Source of the DNA: Slackia piriformis YIT 12062
Lineage (GTDB): Bacteria; Actinomycetota; Coriobacteriia; Coriobacteriales; Eggerthellaceae
Direction: 5' to 3'
Assembly (NCBI RefSeq): GCF_000296445.1
Contig: NZ_JH815198.1
Span: forward strand, 732,975-796,974
DNA length: 64,000 nt
Made by a program: the position numbers and the translations under genes. A model generated the notes under the pieces. It made no database searches. It saw nothing but the letters and a program-made list of their open reading frames with translations, and had not been told where the DNA came from. This document shows positions 1 to 8,042 of this stretch, one piece after another. Positions within the stretch are counted from its first letter, which is position 1; every line of letters starts with the position of its first letter.

Positions 1-93
1 GGTGTCGGGCTGAAGACGAAATCCCTCGCGTGGTGCATTCTCGTAGGCGTGTGCTCCCTCGCCGTTCTCATGTACGGCCCATCTCTTGTGTAG
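1..93 (+). CDS. C-terminal end of an unknown membrane protein (5' truncated)
   Basis: Frame 1 is open from the first base to a TAG stop at 91-93 and encodes 30 residues. The hydrophobic stretch AWCILVGVCSLAVLMYG looks like a last transmembrane helix. It lies 52 bases upstream of coaC on the same strand, so the two may be cotranscribed. Too little is present to name a family. Confidence 0.45.
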   Translation, partial: GVGLKTKSLAWCILVGVCSLAVLMYGPSLV

Positions 94-145
94 CTTGCCT
101 CGCGTTCGGCAATTGGGTCGATGATTCTTCTGAAAGGAATGGAAG

Positions 146-682
146 ATGAAAAAGGTTCTCCTGGCTGTTTCGGGCGGCATCGCGGTTTATAAAGCGTGCG
201 ATATCGTGAGCAAGCTCACGAAGCGCAACGTCGATGTGCAGGTCATCATGACCGAGAATGCTACGAAGTTCGTCACGCCTCTGACATTCGAGGCCCTGTC
301 CAAGCATATGGTGTTCACCGACACCTTCGATTATTCCTATGACGCCTCCATCAAGCATATCTCTCTGGCGCAGGAGGCCGATTTGCTCTGCGTCGCTCCC
401 GCCACGGCGAACATCATGGCAAAGATGGCTCACGGCATTGCCGACGACATGGTGTCTTCGACGTTTCTTGCGGCGACGTGTCCTGTGTTGGTGTGTCCTG
501 CGATGAATACCAACATGTACGAAAATGCTGCCACGCAAGCGAATTTGCGCATTCTCGAAGAGCGTGGCATGAAGATTGTCGGGCCTGGCGTGGGCAAGCT
601 TGCCTGCGGCGACGTTGCCAAGGGCGTTCTTGCTCCGGTCGACGATATCGTGGACGCCATCATGGAGACGCTTGGACAGTAG
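146..682 (+). CDS. coaC: phosphopantothenoylcysteine decarboxylase, stand-alone CoaC
   Basis: This HFCD-family flavoprotein of 178 residues decarboxylates phosphopantothenoylcysteine to phosphopantetheine in coenzyme A synthesis. Visible are the N-terminal flavin-binding start VLLAVSGGIAVYKA, the conserved His in IKHISLA, the substrate-clamp motif PAMNTNMYEN and the active-site Cys in LACGD. The length fits the decarboxylase domain only; the CoaB synthetase domain usually fused to its C-terminus in bacteria is missing, so CoaB must be encoded elsewhere. An AGGAATGGAAG ribosome site precedes the ATG. Other HFCD enzymes such as UbiX are less likely because of the PxMNxxM and ACGD motifs. Confidence 0.85.
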   Translation: MKKVLLAVSGGIAVYKACDIVSKLTKRNVDVQVIMTENATKFVTPLTFEALSKHMVFTDTFDYSYDASIKHISLAQEADLLCVAPATANIMAKMAHGIADDMVSSTFLAATCPVLVCPAMNTNMYENAATQANLRILEERGMKIVGPGVGKLACGDVAKGVLAPVDDIVDAIMETLGQ

Positions 683-709
683 CCCGTCTGTCTTCGGAAT
701 GATTCAAAG

Positions 710-743
710 AAAGAGCGCGCAAGCCCGGCTGCGCGCTCTTTTG
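710..743 (+). terminator. intrinsic terminator after coaC
   Basis: An 11-bp stem AAAGAGCGCGC / GCGCGCTCTTT with a 10-base loop is followed by T residues. It lies between the convergent coaC and nth genes and, with A residues on the other side, may act on both strands. Confidence 0.8.
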
Positions 744-776
744 CGTTTTGCGGAGTGTTTGCTTTGCGAAGGGGTC

Positions 777-1439
777 TTATTTCGCCTTTCCGCAGCTCGG
801 GCATAAGTCGTTAATCAGGCACATTTCGCATTTCGGGTTGCGTGCGCTGCAGAACTCGCGCCCGAAATGCACCCACTGGTGATTGATGAACAGCCAGTCG
901 TGCTGCGGGTAGATTTTCAAGAGCTTGGCCTCGGTCTTCTGCGGTGTATCGTCGTTGCGCGTTGCGAATCCGAGCCTGTGCGCTATGCGATACACGTGCG
1001 TGTCGACGGCGATGCCCTGCGGATTGCGAAATGCCTGGCACATGACGACGTTGGCGGTTTTGCGGCCGACGCCGGGAAGCGTCTGCAAGGCGTCGATGTC
1101 GTTGGGGATGGTTCCGCCGAAATCTGCAAGCACGGTCTGCGCGCATGCCACGATGTTTTTCGCCTTCGAGCGAAAGAACCCGAGCGGGTGGATGATCGCT
1201 TCGATGTCCTCTACGCGGGCGTGGGCCATTGCTTCCGGAGTTCCGAAGCGCGAGAAAAGCTCCGGGGTCACTTTGTTTACGGCGGCGTCCGTGCACTGTG
1301 CCGAAAGAATTACCGCGATGGTGAGCGTGAATGGGTCTTCGTGATCGAGGGAGCATTCGCCCTCGCCGTAATATTCGTAGAGGCGGCGTTCTATCTCTGC
1401 CGCTCGTTCTCGTTTCTGGGTCAGGTTTTCGCGTGGCAT
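777..1439 (-). CDS. nth: endonuclease III (DNA glycosylase/AP lyase)
   Basis: Endonuclease III removes oxidised pyrimidines and cuts abasic sites in base excision repair. The 220-residue protein has the helix-hairpin-helix LPGVGRKTANVV with the catalytic Lys, the catalytic Asp in AVDTHVYRIAHRLG, and a C-terminal 4Fe-4S loop with the C-X6-C-X2-C-X5-C spacing starting at CSARNPKC. Length matches the family (about 211 residues). The chosen start is MPRENLTQ; an in-frame ATG 12 codons upstream is possible. The frame remains open far upstream across mfd, but that is an antisense shadow. nth is divergent from mfd, so two DNA-repair genes share one promoter region. Confidence 0.93.
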   Translation of the reverse strand: MPRENLTQKRERAAEIERRLYEYYGEGECSLDHEDPFTLTIAVILSAQCTDAAVNKVTPELFSRFGTPEAMAHARVEDIEAIIHPLGFFRSKAKNIVACAQTVLADFGGTIPNDIDALQTLPGVGRKTANVVMCQAFRNPQGIAVDTHVYRIAHRLGFATRNDDTPQKTEAKLLKIYPQHDWLFINHQWVHFGREFCSARNPKCEMCLINDLCPSCGKAK

Positions 1440-1518
1440 GGGCGCATCCTTCGTACGGTGGTTTGACGGCATTGTAGCCCAAGACGGGTTCGTGGGTTCT
1501 TCGAGAATGTGCGCAGCA

Positions 1519-1549
1519 TTGCAGAATGCGAACAATCGTTTGCTACAAT
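1519..1549 (+). promoter_or_regulatory. candidate mfd promoter
   Basis: An extended -10 element TGCTACAAT (hexamer at 1544-1549) lies about 90 bases before the mfd start. TTGCAG at 1519-1524 is a possible -35 element, with a rather long 19-base spacer. The 198-base gap between nth and mfd holds nothing else evident. Confidence 0.45.
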
Positions 1550-1637
1550 TCGGATAGATTCCGGTCGCTTGTGCGGCCTTGTCGTGTTTGTCTTTCCGCC
1601 CGTATGCTGCGCGGGCTTTTGGTTCATGGAGGAATGT

Positions 1638-4600
1638 ATGCTCATCGATTCGCTCGCGTTCGCCATCGAAGAAAGCGGCGCGCTCGCGCCCGTCTACGAG
1701 AAACTTGACGCGGGCCAGGATGCAACGCTGGCTATAGCCGCTTCCGCCCGCCCGTTCGCGATTGCCGCGCGCTTTGCCGCGCACCCGCAATCTATGCTGG
1801 CGGTCATTCCGGGCGAAGATGCGGTGGACGGTTTCGCCCGAAGCATCGCTGCGTATGTGGGGGATGCGCACGTCGCGGTTTTCCCCATGCGTTGCGATTA
1901 TCCGTTTGCCCCCAAAGAACCCGATGCGCGCTTCGTCGCCCGCCGGGCCCATGCGGCCTGGGCCCTTCAGTCGGGCGAAGACGTCATCGTTGTGGCGTCC
2001 GCGGCTTCGCTTGTGCGCGCTCTTCCGCCGTGCGCATCGAGGGTCTTCGCGCCGATCGTTGCGGTCGAAGGGGCGGAAGTGGTCGATGCCTCTACGGGTG
2101 AGGTGCTCGATTTCGAGTCGGTGGCCGATGCGCTCGTGACGCGCGGCTTCGTCAATACGGGCGATTCCCTCGAAGGCCCGGGGTCGTTTTGCGTCCGCGG
2201 CGGAACGATAGATGTGTTTCTGGGCAATGTGCCGTATCCTGTTCGCCTTGATTTCTTCGGGGACGAAGTGGAAGAAATACGCCGCATCGTTCCCTCCACC
2301 GGGCAGACGATCACCTCCCTTCCCGATGTCGAAATCTTCCCGGTGCGTGAATACCGCCTCACGAAGAAGGGCGTGGCGCGCGCTATGCCTACGGTGGCGA
2401 AACGCGCCGAGACCGATCCGGTGTGGCGCGAGATGTTCGGCCGTCTTCAAGCGGGGGCTGATTTTCCCGGGGCCGATGCCTTGCTGCCGCTTCTTTACAC
2501 GAAAACCGAAACGCTGTGCGCCTACGCCTCCGAGCAGACGCTCGTGGTGCTCAGCGAACCGCGAAGCATCTTCGACGATACCTCCCGCACATATGACGAC
2601 GCATGCAAGCGCGCCGAAGGAAGCCATATTTCGCCCGAAGGGCTCTACCTGCCTCCGACCGGGCTCGATTTCGGGTCCGCTCAGCGCTATACGCTTTCGT
2701 CCATCATGAAGGTAGGCGGCATGATCGACGAGCAGCTTCCGGTGAAGCGCACCGAGATCGCCGGCAGCGCGGAAAAGCTTATAGGCCGCCTGCGCAGCCT
2801 GGTCGACCAGCGCTTCACCACGGTGTTCAGCGTTCCCGACGTTCGCGCCCGTAAAGACATGATGCTTCTTCTGGTGGATAACGCGCTGCCTGTCGTGGAG
2901 GTGCTCGATGCCGAGCTTGATGATTCTTCGCAGGACGCTTCCGATAGCGCTTCTACGCGCACGAGGCGCTCGCGCAGGGGTTCGGCGCGTTTTGGGTCCG
3001 ATCATCCCGAATGGCATCGCAACGTGCGCCGCCTTAAGCGCGGCGTGGTGAACGTGGTGGATGTGGACGTTCCTTTGGGCATGATCGTGCCCAAGGCGAA
3101 GATCGGCCTGGTTTCGGTTCATGACACGCAGGGCCGCAACGCGCAGATTCGCAACCGCCGTCGCGTGGACATGACCGAGGTCACGTTCCCGTTCGTCCCG
3201 GGCGACTACGTCGTCCATGCGGCCCACGGCATCGCGCTGTTTAAAGACCTCGTCCGCCAAGACGTCGGCGGCATGATGCGTGATTACCTGCTGCTCGAAT
3301 ACGCCGAGGGCGACAAGCTCTTCGTCCCTGTGGAACAGCTCGATCGCGTGACGCGCTATGTGGGTCCCGAGGGCTCGTCGCCTCGTTGTACACGCCTGAA
3401 CACGAGCGACTGGTCGCGTGCGCTTTCCAAGGCGCGCAAGGCCACCAAGGAGCTTGCGTTCGACTTGGTGGATGTTTACACGCGCCGCGCGAGCGTGCAA
3501 GGCTTCCGCTACGCGCCCGACACTCCCTGGCAGCGCGAGATGGAAGAGGCGTTTCCCTATGATGAGACCCCCGATCAGCTCTCCGCTATCGCGGAGGTGA
3601 AGGCCGACATGCAGTCTTCCAAGCCCATGGACCGCCTGGTCTGCGGAGATGTTGGGTTCGGCAAGACCGAGGTTGCTCTGCGCGCGGCGTTTAAGGCCAC
3701 GCAGGACAACAAGCAGGTCATGGTGCTGTGTCCCACCACTATTCTGGCGCAGCAGCACTATACAACCTTCAAAGAACGCTTCGACCCCTTTGACGTGCAC
3801 GTTGAGGTTCTTTCGCGCTTTCGTAGCCCCGCCGAGCAGAAGCTTGCGCTCGAGGGGTTTGCCAAAGGCACGGTGCAGGTGCTGGTGGGCACGCATCGCC
3901 TGTTGTCGCGCGACGTGAACCCGCATGACCTCGGACTCGTCATCATCGACGAGGAGCAGCGTTTCGGCGTCGGCCATAAAGAGCAGATGAAGAATCTCCG
4001 CGAGCAGATAGACGTGCTCACGCTGTCCGCAACGCCTATTCCGCGCACTATGCAGATGAGCTTGTCGGGCGTGCGCGATATGAGCCTGATACTCACCCCT
4101 CCTGACAATCGTCGCCCCGTGGAGGTCCATGTGGGCGAATGGGACGTCGATGTGGTGAGCGAGGCCATTCGCCGCGAGCTTCAGCGCGGCGGCCAGGTGT
4201 ATTACGTGAGCAATCGCGTCCGCACGATCGACGAAGCGGTCGAGCGCGTCGGTGCGGCCGCGGCCGAGGCGCGCGTGGGCGTGGCGCATGGCAAGATGAC
4301 GAAAGAGGAGCTTGAACGCGTTATGGAGGACTTCTCCGCAGGAGCCATTGACGTGCTCGTTGCCACCACGATCATCGAAAGCGGCATTGACAACCCCCAT
4401 ACCAACACGTTGATCATAGAGGATTCGCAGCGTCTTGGTCTGGCTCAGATGTATCAGCTCAAGGGGCGTGTCGGACGTAGCTCGGTGCAGGCGTATGCCT
4501 ACTTCATGTTCCCCGACAACGTAAGCTTGACCGAGGAGGCCATGGCGCGTCTGGACGCCATCAACGAGCATCGCGATCTGGGCAGCGGCATGCGCGTCGC

Positions 4601-5255
4601 CATGCGAGACCTCGAAATTCGCGGCGCGGGCAGCCTGCTTGGAGCGGAGCAGAGCGGCAACATGAGCGGCGTCGGCTTCGACTTGTTCGCCCAGATGCTC
4701 AGCCAGGCCGTCGCCAACGCGCGCGAAGGGGCTTCCGGCGAAGATGCCGTGCTGCCTCCTGCGCTTTCCGACATCACGGTCAATTTCCCCGAGCACACCT
4801 ACATTCCCGAGGAATACGTATCCGATGCCGACGAACGCGTGCTGTTGTACCGAAAGCTCGCGTGCGCCGACACGCCTTCGGTGGTCGAGGAGCTTCGGGA
4901 GCAGACGAGCGAGCGCTATGGCGCCATGCCTCAGGCCTGCACCAACATGTTCGCGAAATCGCTCGTGCGCGCCTGGGCCAACGAACACGGCGTCAAGCTC
5001 GTCGGCGTGTCGGCGGGCAAGCTGACCGTCGAACCCGTGGACGTGCCCAAAGACGCCCTCGCTTCACTGCGCCGCGCTTCCGGACGCTATGTCGCCCAAA
5101 GCGGCAAGCTTGTGCTTCCTTTGAAGTATTTCGGCTTGAAAGAGGACGAGAGCCTCATTGCCGCCGCGTACGAGTTCCTGGTCAATCTTTCCGAAGGAAC
5201 CGTTGCACCGAGCAAGGATGTCTCGCGTCCCTCTTCTGCAAGGAGGGGTCGATAA
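1638..5255 (+). CDS. mfd: transcription-repair coupling factor Mfd
   Basis: Mfd is an ATP-driven translocase that removes RNA polymerase stalled at DNA lesions and recruits UvrA. The 1205-residue protein is close to the family's ~1150. It shows the UvrB-like N-terminal module (GPGSFCVRGGTIDVF near residue 180), the RNA-polymerase-interaction region starting FPFVPGDYVVHAAHGI, then a RecG-type helicase with Walker A GDVGFGKTEVALRA near residue 670, DEEQRFGVGHKEQ near 770, motif III TLSATPIPRTMQM and motif VI QLKGRVGRS. An Arg/Ser-rich insert (TRTRRSRRGSAR) lies before the interaction domain. The start chosen has GGAGG five bases upstream; an ATG four codons earlier is in frame but lacks this spacing. 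The stop overlaps the next gene's ATG. Confidence 0.96.
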   Translation: MLIDSLAFAIEESGALAPVYEKLDAGQDATLAIAASARPFAIAARFAAHPQSMLAVIPGEDAVDGFARSIAAYVGDAHVAVFPMRCDYPFAPKEPDARFVARRAHAAWALQSGEDVIVVASAASLVRALPPCASRVFAPIVAVEGAEVVDASTGEVLDFESVADALVTRGFVNTGDSLEGPGSFCVRGGTIDVFLGNVPYPVRLDFFGDEVEEIRRIVPSTGQTITSLPDVEIFPVREYRLTKKGVARAMPTVAKRAETDPVWREMFGRLQAGADFPGADALLPLLYTKTETLCAYASEQTLVVLSEPRSIFDDTSRTYDDACKRAEGSHISPEGLYLPPTGLDFGSAQRYTLSSIMKVGGMIDEQLPVKRTEIAGSAEKLIGRLRSLVDQRFTTVFSVPDVRARKDMMLLLVDNALPVVEVLDAELDDSSQDASDSASTRTRRSRRGSARFGSDHPEWHRNVRRLKRGVVNVVDVDVPLGMIVPKAKIGLVSVHDTQGRNAQIRNRRRVDMTEVTFPFVPGDYVVHAAHGIALFKDLVRQDVGGMMRDYLLLEYAEGDKLFVPVEQLDRVTRYVGPEGSSPRCTRLNTSDWSRALSKARKATKELAFDLVDVYTRRASVQGFRYAPDTPWQREMEEAFPYDETPDQLSAIAEVKADMQSSKPMDRLVCGDVGFGKTEVALRAAFKATQDNKQVMVLCPTTILAQQHYTTFKERFDPFDVHVEVLSRFRSPAEQKLALEGFAKGTVQVLVGTHRLLSRDVNPHDLGLVIIDEEQRFGVGHKEQMKNLREQIDVLTLSATPIPRTMQMSLSGVRDMSLILTPPDNRRPVEVHVGEWDVDVVSEAIRRELQRGGQVYYVSNRVRTIDEAVERVGAAAAEARVGVAHGKMTKEELERVMEDFSAGAIDVLVATTIIESGIDNPHTNTLIIEDSQRLGLAQMYQLKGRVGRSSVQAYAYFMFPDNVSLTEEAMARLDAINEHRDLGSGMRVAMRDLEIRGAGSLLGAEQSGNMSGVGFDLFAQMLSQAVANAREGASGEDAVLPPALSDITVNFPEHTYIPEEYVSDADERVLLYRKLACADTPSVVEELREQTSERYGAMPQACTNMFAKSLVRAWANEHGVKLVGVSAGKLTVEPVDVPKDALASLRRASGRYVAQSGKLVLPLKYFGLKEDESLIAAAYEFLVNLSEGTVAPSKDVSRPSSARRGR

Positions 5256-5998
5256 TGGTCCGGACGGCAGCGGGGCGAACGGGCTCGTCCAAGGCAAAGG
5301 CAGCGGCGTCGAAGACTTCTTCGTCTCGGTCCAGGTCGAAAAGCCCGCAGGGTTCTCGCTCGAAGCCGGCTCGGGCGTCTTCTCCGAGGCGTTTCGCAAA
5401 GCCTTTCTTGCTCGCATTGGCCGTGCTTGCCTTCGTGCTTGTTGCAGCTCTTGGGGTTGCGAACATGCAGGGCGAAAAGGAAACTCCGGCGCTTCGCCCC
5501 GACGGCCTGCCTTCCTACATCACCGACGAAATGGTGCAGACCGCGCAGGACATGCAGAAGCAGTATGGCCATCCTGCCGGATGCACGTTGGCGCAAATCA
5601 TTCAGGAAAGCGGTCAGGGAACGGGGCTTTCGGCCCTTGCCGAGCAGGACAACAACCTGTTCGGCATGAAATGGGCCGCTTCTTTCGAGGGCAAGCCCGG
5701 CGTGGTGGGTCCGGTTGATTGGGGCACCAACGAAGAGTACGACGGCGCCACGGTCTCCATCACGGGCACGTTCATCCGCTTCGAGAGCCAAAAAGCGTGC
5801 ATCGAGTTTCGTTCGAGCGTGTTTTTGCAGGCTTCCACCTATGCCGACAATCCCACGATTAAACGCGCGATCGAGACGGGCAATTCTGCGCTGATGGCGT
5901 GGGGCTTGCAAGATGCCGGATGGGCCACTGACAGTTCGTACGCGGAGCATCTCGTCTTGCTGATGGATCAGTACGACTTGTATCGGTTCGACGAATAG
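5255..5998 (+). CDS. membrane-anchored GH73 glucosaminidase-like cell wall hydrolase
   Basis: The 247-residue protein starts with about 45 Ser/Lys/Arg-rich residues, then one transmembrane helix (FLLALAVLAFVLVAALGV), then an outside domain of the mannosyl-glycoprotein endo-beta-N-acetylglucosaminidase type. Family marks are the catalytic-Glu segment AQIIQESGQGTGLSALAEQDNNLFGMKW and the later sequence TFIRFESQKACIEFRSSVFL. The likely role is cleavage of peptidoglycan glycan strands. The mfd stop and this start overlap as TAATG, so the two are translationally linked although functionally unrelated. AGGAGGGG upstream provides a ribosome site. Substrate is inferred from the family only. Confidence 0.8.
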   Translation: MVRTAAGRTGSSKAKAAASKTSSSRSRSKSPQGSRSKPARASSPRRFAKPFLLALAVLAFVLVAALGVANMQGEKETPALRPDGLPSYITDEMVQTAQDMQKQYGHPAGCTLAQIIQESGQGTGLSALAEQDNNLFGMKWAASFEGKPGVVGPVDWGTNEEYDGATVSITGTFIRFESQKACIEFRSSVFLQASTYADNPTIKRAIETGNSALMAWGLQDAGWATDSSYAEHLVLLMDQYDLYRFDE

Positions 5999-6094
5999 TC
6001 CTTTTCGTTCGCGCCGTGCTTATTCTTGCATCGCGCGCGGCGCAGGCTGAGCTTTCCGTTCGCTCGGCCACGTGCCGTCGTGCGTCATCGTGCG

Positions 6095-7801
6095 TTAGAA
6101 CGCAAAGCGCGCGGAGGGCTTTTCGGGCTTGCGGGGCGATTGCTGCGCGATCCATTCCATCAGAACATGGAGTGCTTTTGTCTTGCGTGCGCGGCGAAGA
6201 ATCTCGCACTGCTTTTCGGCGAGGTCGTTATCGTAGAACCCCGCTTGCGCGAGACGTCTGACCGTTCGCGGCGCATCGCTTGCCGTCGCGATAAGCTCAA
6301 GGACCGACTTGTTATCGCCCCTAAGCAGTCGCGCGAACTCGCGTGCAGACGCCTCGGGAAGCGCGATGCCGCTTTCGAAGCGAAAGAGCAGCGCCTTGCT
6401 CTTGTTCTTCACGTGTCGGCCCGAAAGCAGCATAGTGTCGTAGGCGTTCATGTCGAAGGGGACGATGGACGCGTTACGCCCGGGCGTTTCGCTCTCCGTC
6501 GATGCCGGGCGTTTTGGCCCTTTGGCCTCTTTGTCGTTGTTGCATGGCCCTGCACATACGAGTTCGCCTTTTTCGTTTTCAAGGTATCGGCAGGGCTTAA
6601 AAAGGGCGTGCGATCCGCCGGGAATGGCCACAATGGCGTCAAGCGCGTCGAAGCCGAGCATCGTCCCTGAAAACGAGCCTTTGCCGATTGTGCGAACGCT
6701 GCGCGGAATGCGAACGGGGCTTTCGGCGGCAAGTTCGGAAAAGCAGCGGTCCCCGATCATCTCAAGCCCTTCGTTCAAGACGAGTTTCTGGCATGGGCGC
6801 GGGGCGTTTCCGTCCTCGACGGTGCGAACGTGCGCAGGCAGCGCGAGCGTTTCTATCGCGCCTTTGAGCGAACGCGCTCCGATAGTGCGCAATGCTGCGC
6901 CGTCGATCGTGTCAAGGATGGTCGTTTTGTCACGGTCGGGGCGGCATAGGATAAGCGAAGCGGTGTCTCCCGCCTTGTCGTACACGATGCCGTCTTCCTC
7001 TTCTCCTTCTTGGGACACGGTGTAGCCGCCTCGCGCGCGGATGCTTCGCGCAAGGTTTCCGTTCTGTCTGCACGTCCACACCGTGAATTCGTCCACCAAA
7101 TCGTCGACCGTTTCGAGAGAATCGGGGCAGAGGATGGTTTTTGGAGGACGGGGCGTGTGCATGAACGCATCCGGTCGGATCGCAACGGTACCGTCCGGGA
7201 TGGAGACGGTGTCGGAAAAGGGATAGCTCTGCGCCACGAGGGTTCTGCCGTCGGCGCTGAGCAGCGAGCCGTCTTTTGCCGAGAACGACGTGTTTTCTTC
7301 CGAAACCGAATAGCGCACGCGGCGTGGGTAGCAGGTGAGCTTGTTCCAGCGGACGTTTCGTGCGCCGAAGCGCTCGAGCGTAGAGGGCAGGTGGCAATGC
7401 TCGAAGCACAGCGGCGAAAGCGCCTCGTCGGAGATTTCCTCCATACCTTCGGGAAGGATGAGAATCCTGATCGATATGCCGTAGGAAAGCCAGGAGCGAA
7501 ACGCCTCGGACGATATGCGCGTCAAAGGAACCCCGTCGATGCTGCTCGGCAGGCGCAGCACAAGGCCCGACCGTGGCAGGCCTGCGTCGCGCGCGAACGA
7601 ATGGAGGTCGGCCGCAAGAAGGGAGTACGATTGCGCTTGGCGCCACAGGGAAAAGATCGAGCCTGGTCCGGCGAGCAGCGTGCTGGCTTCTCCGAGAAGA
7701 TGAAGCGGCTCGTTCGCGCAGCGGCCTATGAGTTCTTTCACGGGCGTCGTCTCGTCAAAGAACAGCACGGATTCAAGCGCCTTTCTCATGCGGGCTTCCA
7801 T
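6095..7801 (-). CDS. BspA-like leucine-rich-repeat protein
   Basis: The 568-residue protein contains scattered LRR_5/BspA-type units such as VSIPDGTVAIRPDAF, ILCPDSLETVDDLV and VRIPRSVRTIGKGSFSGT, typical of the Treponema-pallidum-type repeats common in gut and oral anaerobes. No signal peptide or cell-wall anchor is visible, unlike exported BspA proteins, so it may be cytoplasmic. The C-terminal ~130 residues are helical and charged (FARLLRGDNKSVLELIATA, VRRLAQAGFYDNDLAEKQCEIL) and resemble an ankyrin-like or helical repeat tail. The start is set by GGAGGATC directly before the ATG; the frame extends 42 codons further upstream without a ribosome site. Partner and function are unknown. Confidence 0.7.
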   Translation of the reverse strand: MEARMRKALESVLFFDETTPVKELIGRCANEPLHLLGEASTLLAGPGSIFSLWRQAQSYSLLAADLHSFARDAGLPRSGLVLRLPSSIDGVPLTRISSEAFRSWLSYGISIRILILPEGMEEISDEALSPLCFEHCHLPSTLERFGARNVRWNKLTCYPRRVRYSVSEENTSFSAKDGSLLSADGRTLVAQSYPFSDTVSIPDGTVAIRPDAFMHTPRPPKTILCPDSLETVDDLVDEFTVWTCRQNGNLARSIRARGGYTVSQEGEEEDGIVYDKAGDTASLILCRPDRDKTTILDTIDGAALRTIGARSLKGAIETLALPAHVRTVEDGNAPRPCQKLVLNEGLEMIGDRCFSELAAESPVRIPRSVRTIGKGSFSGTMLGFDALDAIVAIPGGSHALFKPCRYLENEKGELVCAGPCNNDKEAKGPKRPASTESETPGRNASIVPFDMNAYDTMLLSGRHVKNKSKALLFRFESGIALPEASAREFARLLRGDNKSVLELIATASDAPRTVRRLAQAGFYDNDLAEKQCEILRRARKTKALHVLMEWIAQQSPRKPEKPSARFAF

Positions 7802-8042
7802 TGATCCTCCGTTTCGCGCTTTTGCTTCTCCTGGACTCGTTGCCCTCCGCCGCGATTCGCAACGGAGCGTGTATCGGGGCCTATGGTAGCGCAAGGAAGG
7901 GGCGATGGCGCGTGATGCTTCAGGCATCGCTGGATCTTGCGTATCGCGAGCCGAGCATGCAAGGATGTTTCGAAGTGCCCATCACGCGCGACAGCGAGTA
8001 TGATGGACGGACGACGCGGCAAGCTGAGGGGAGGCTGTTCGC
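7802..8042. other. divergent intergenic region
   Basis: This 241-base gap separates the divergent LRR gene and the VWA/MoxR operon and should hold both promoters. A TATGAT at 7999-8004 is a possible -10 for the VWA gene, without a clear -35. Short frames here have no recognisable product. Confidence 0.4.

Noticed and set aside
777-4988. A 1403-codon minus-strand frame covering mfd
   Set aside because: Only its last 220 codons (nth) match a family; the rest is the antisense of mfd, whose motifs are unambiguous, and is Arg/His-rich as GC-rich shadows are.
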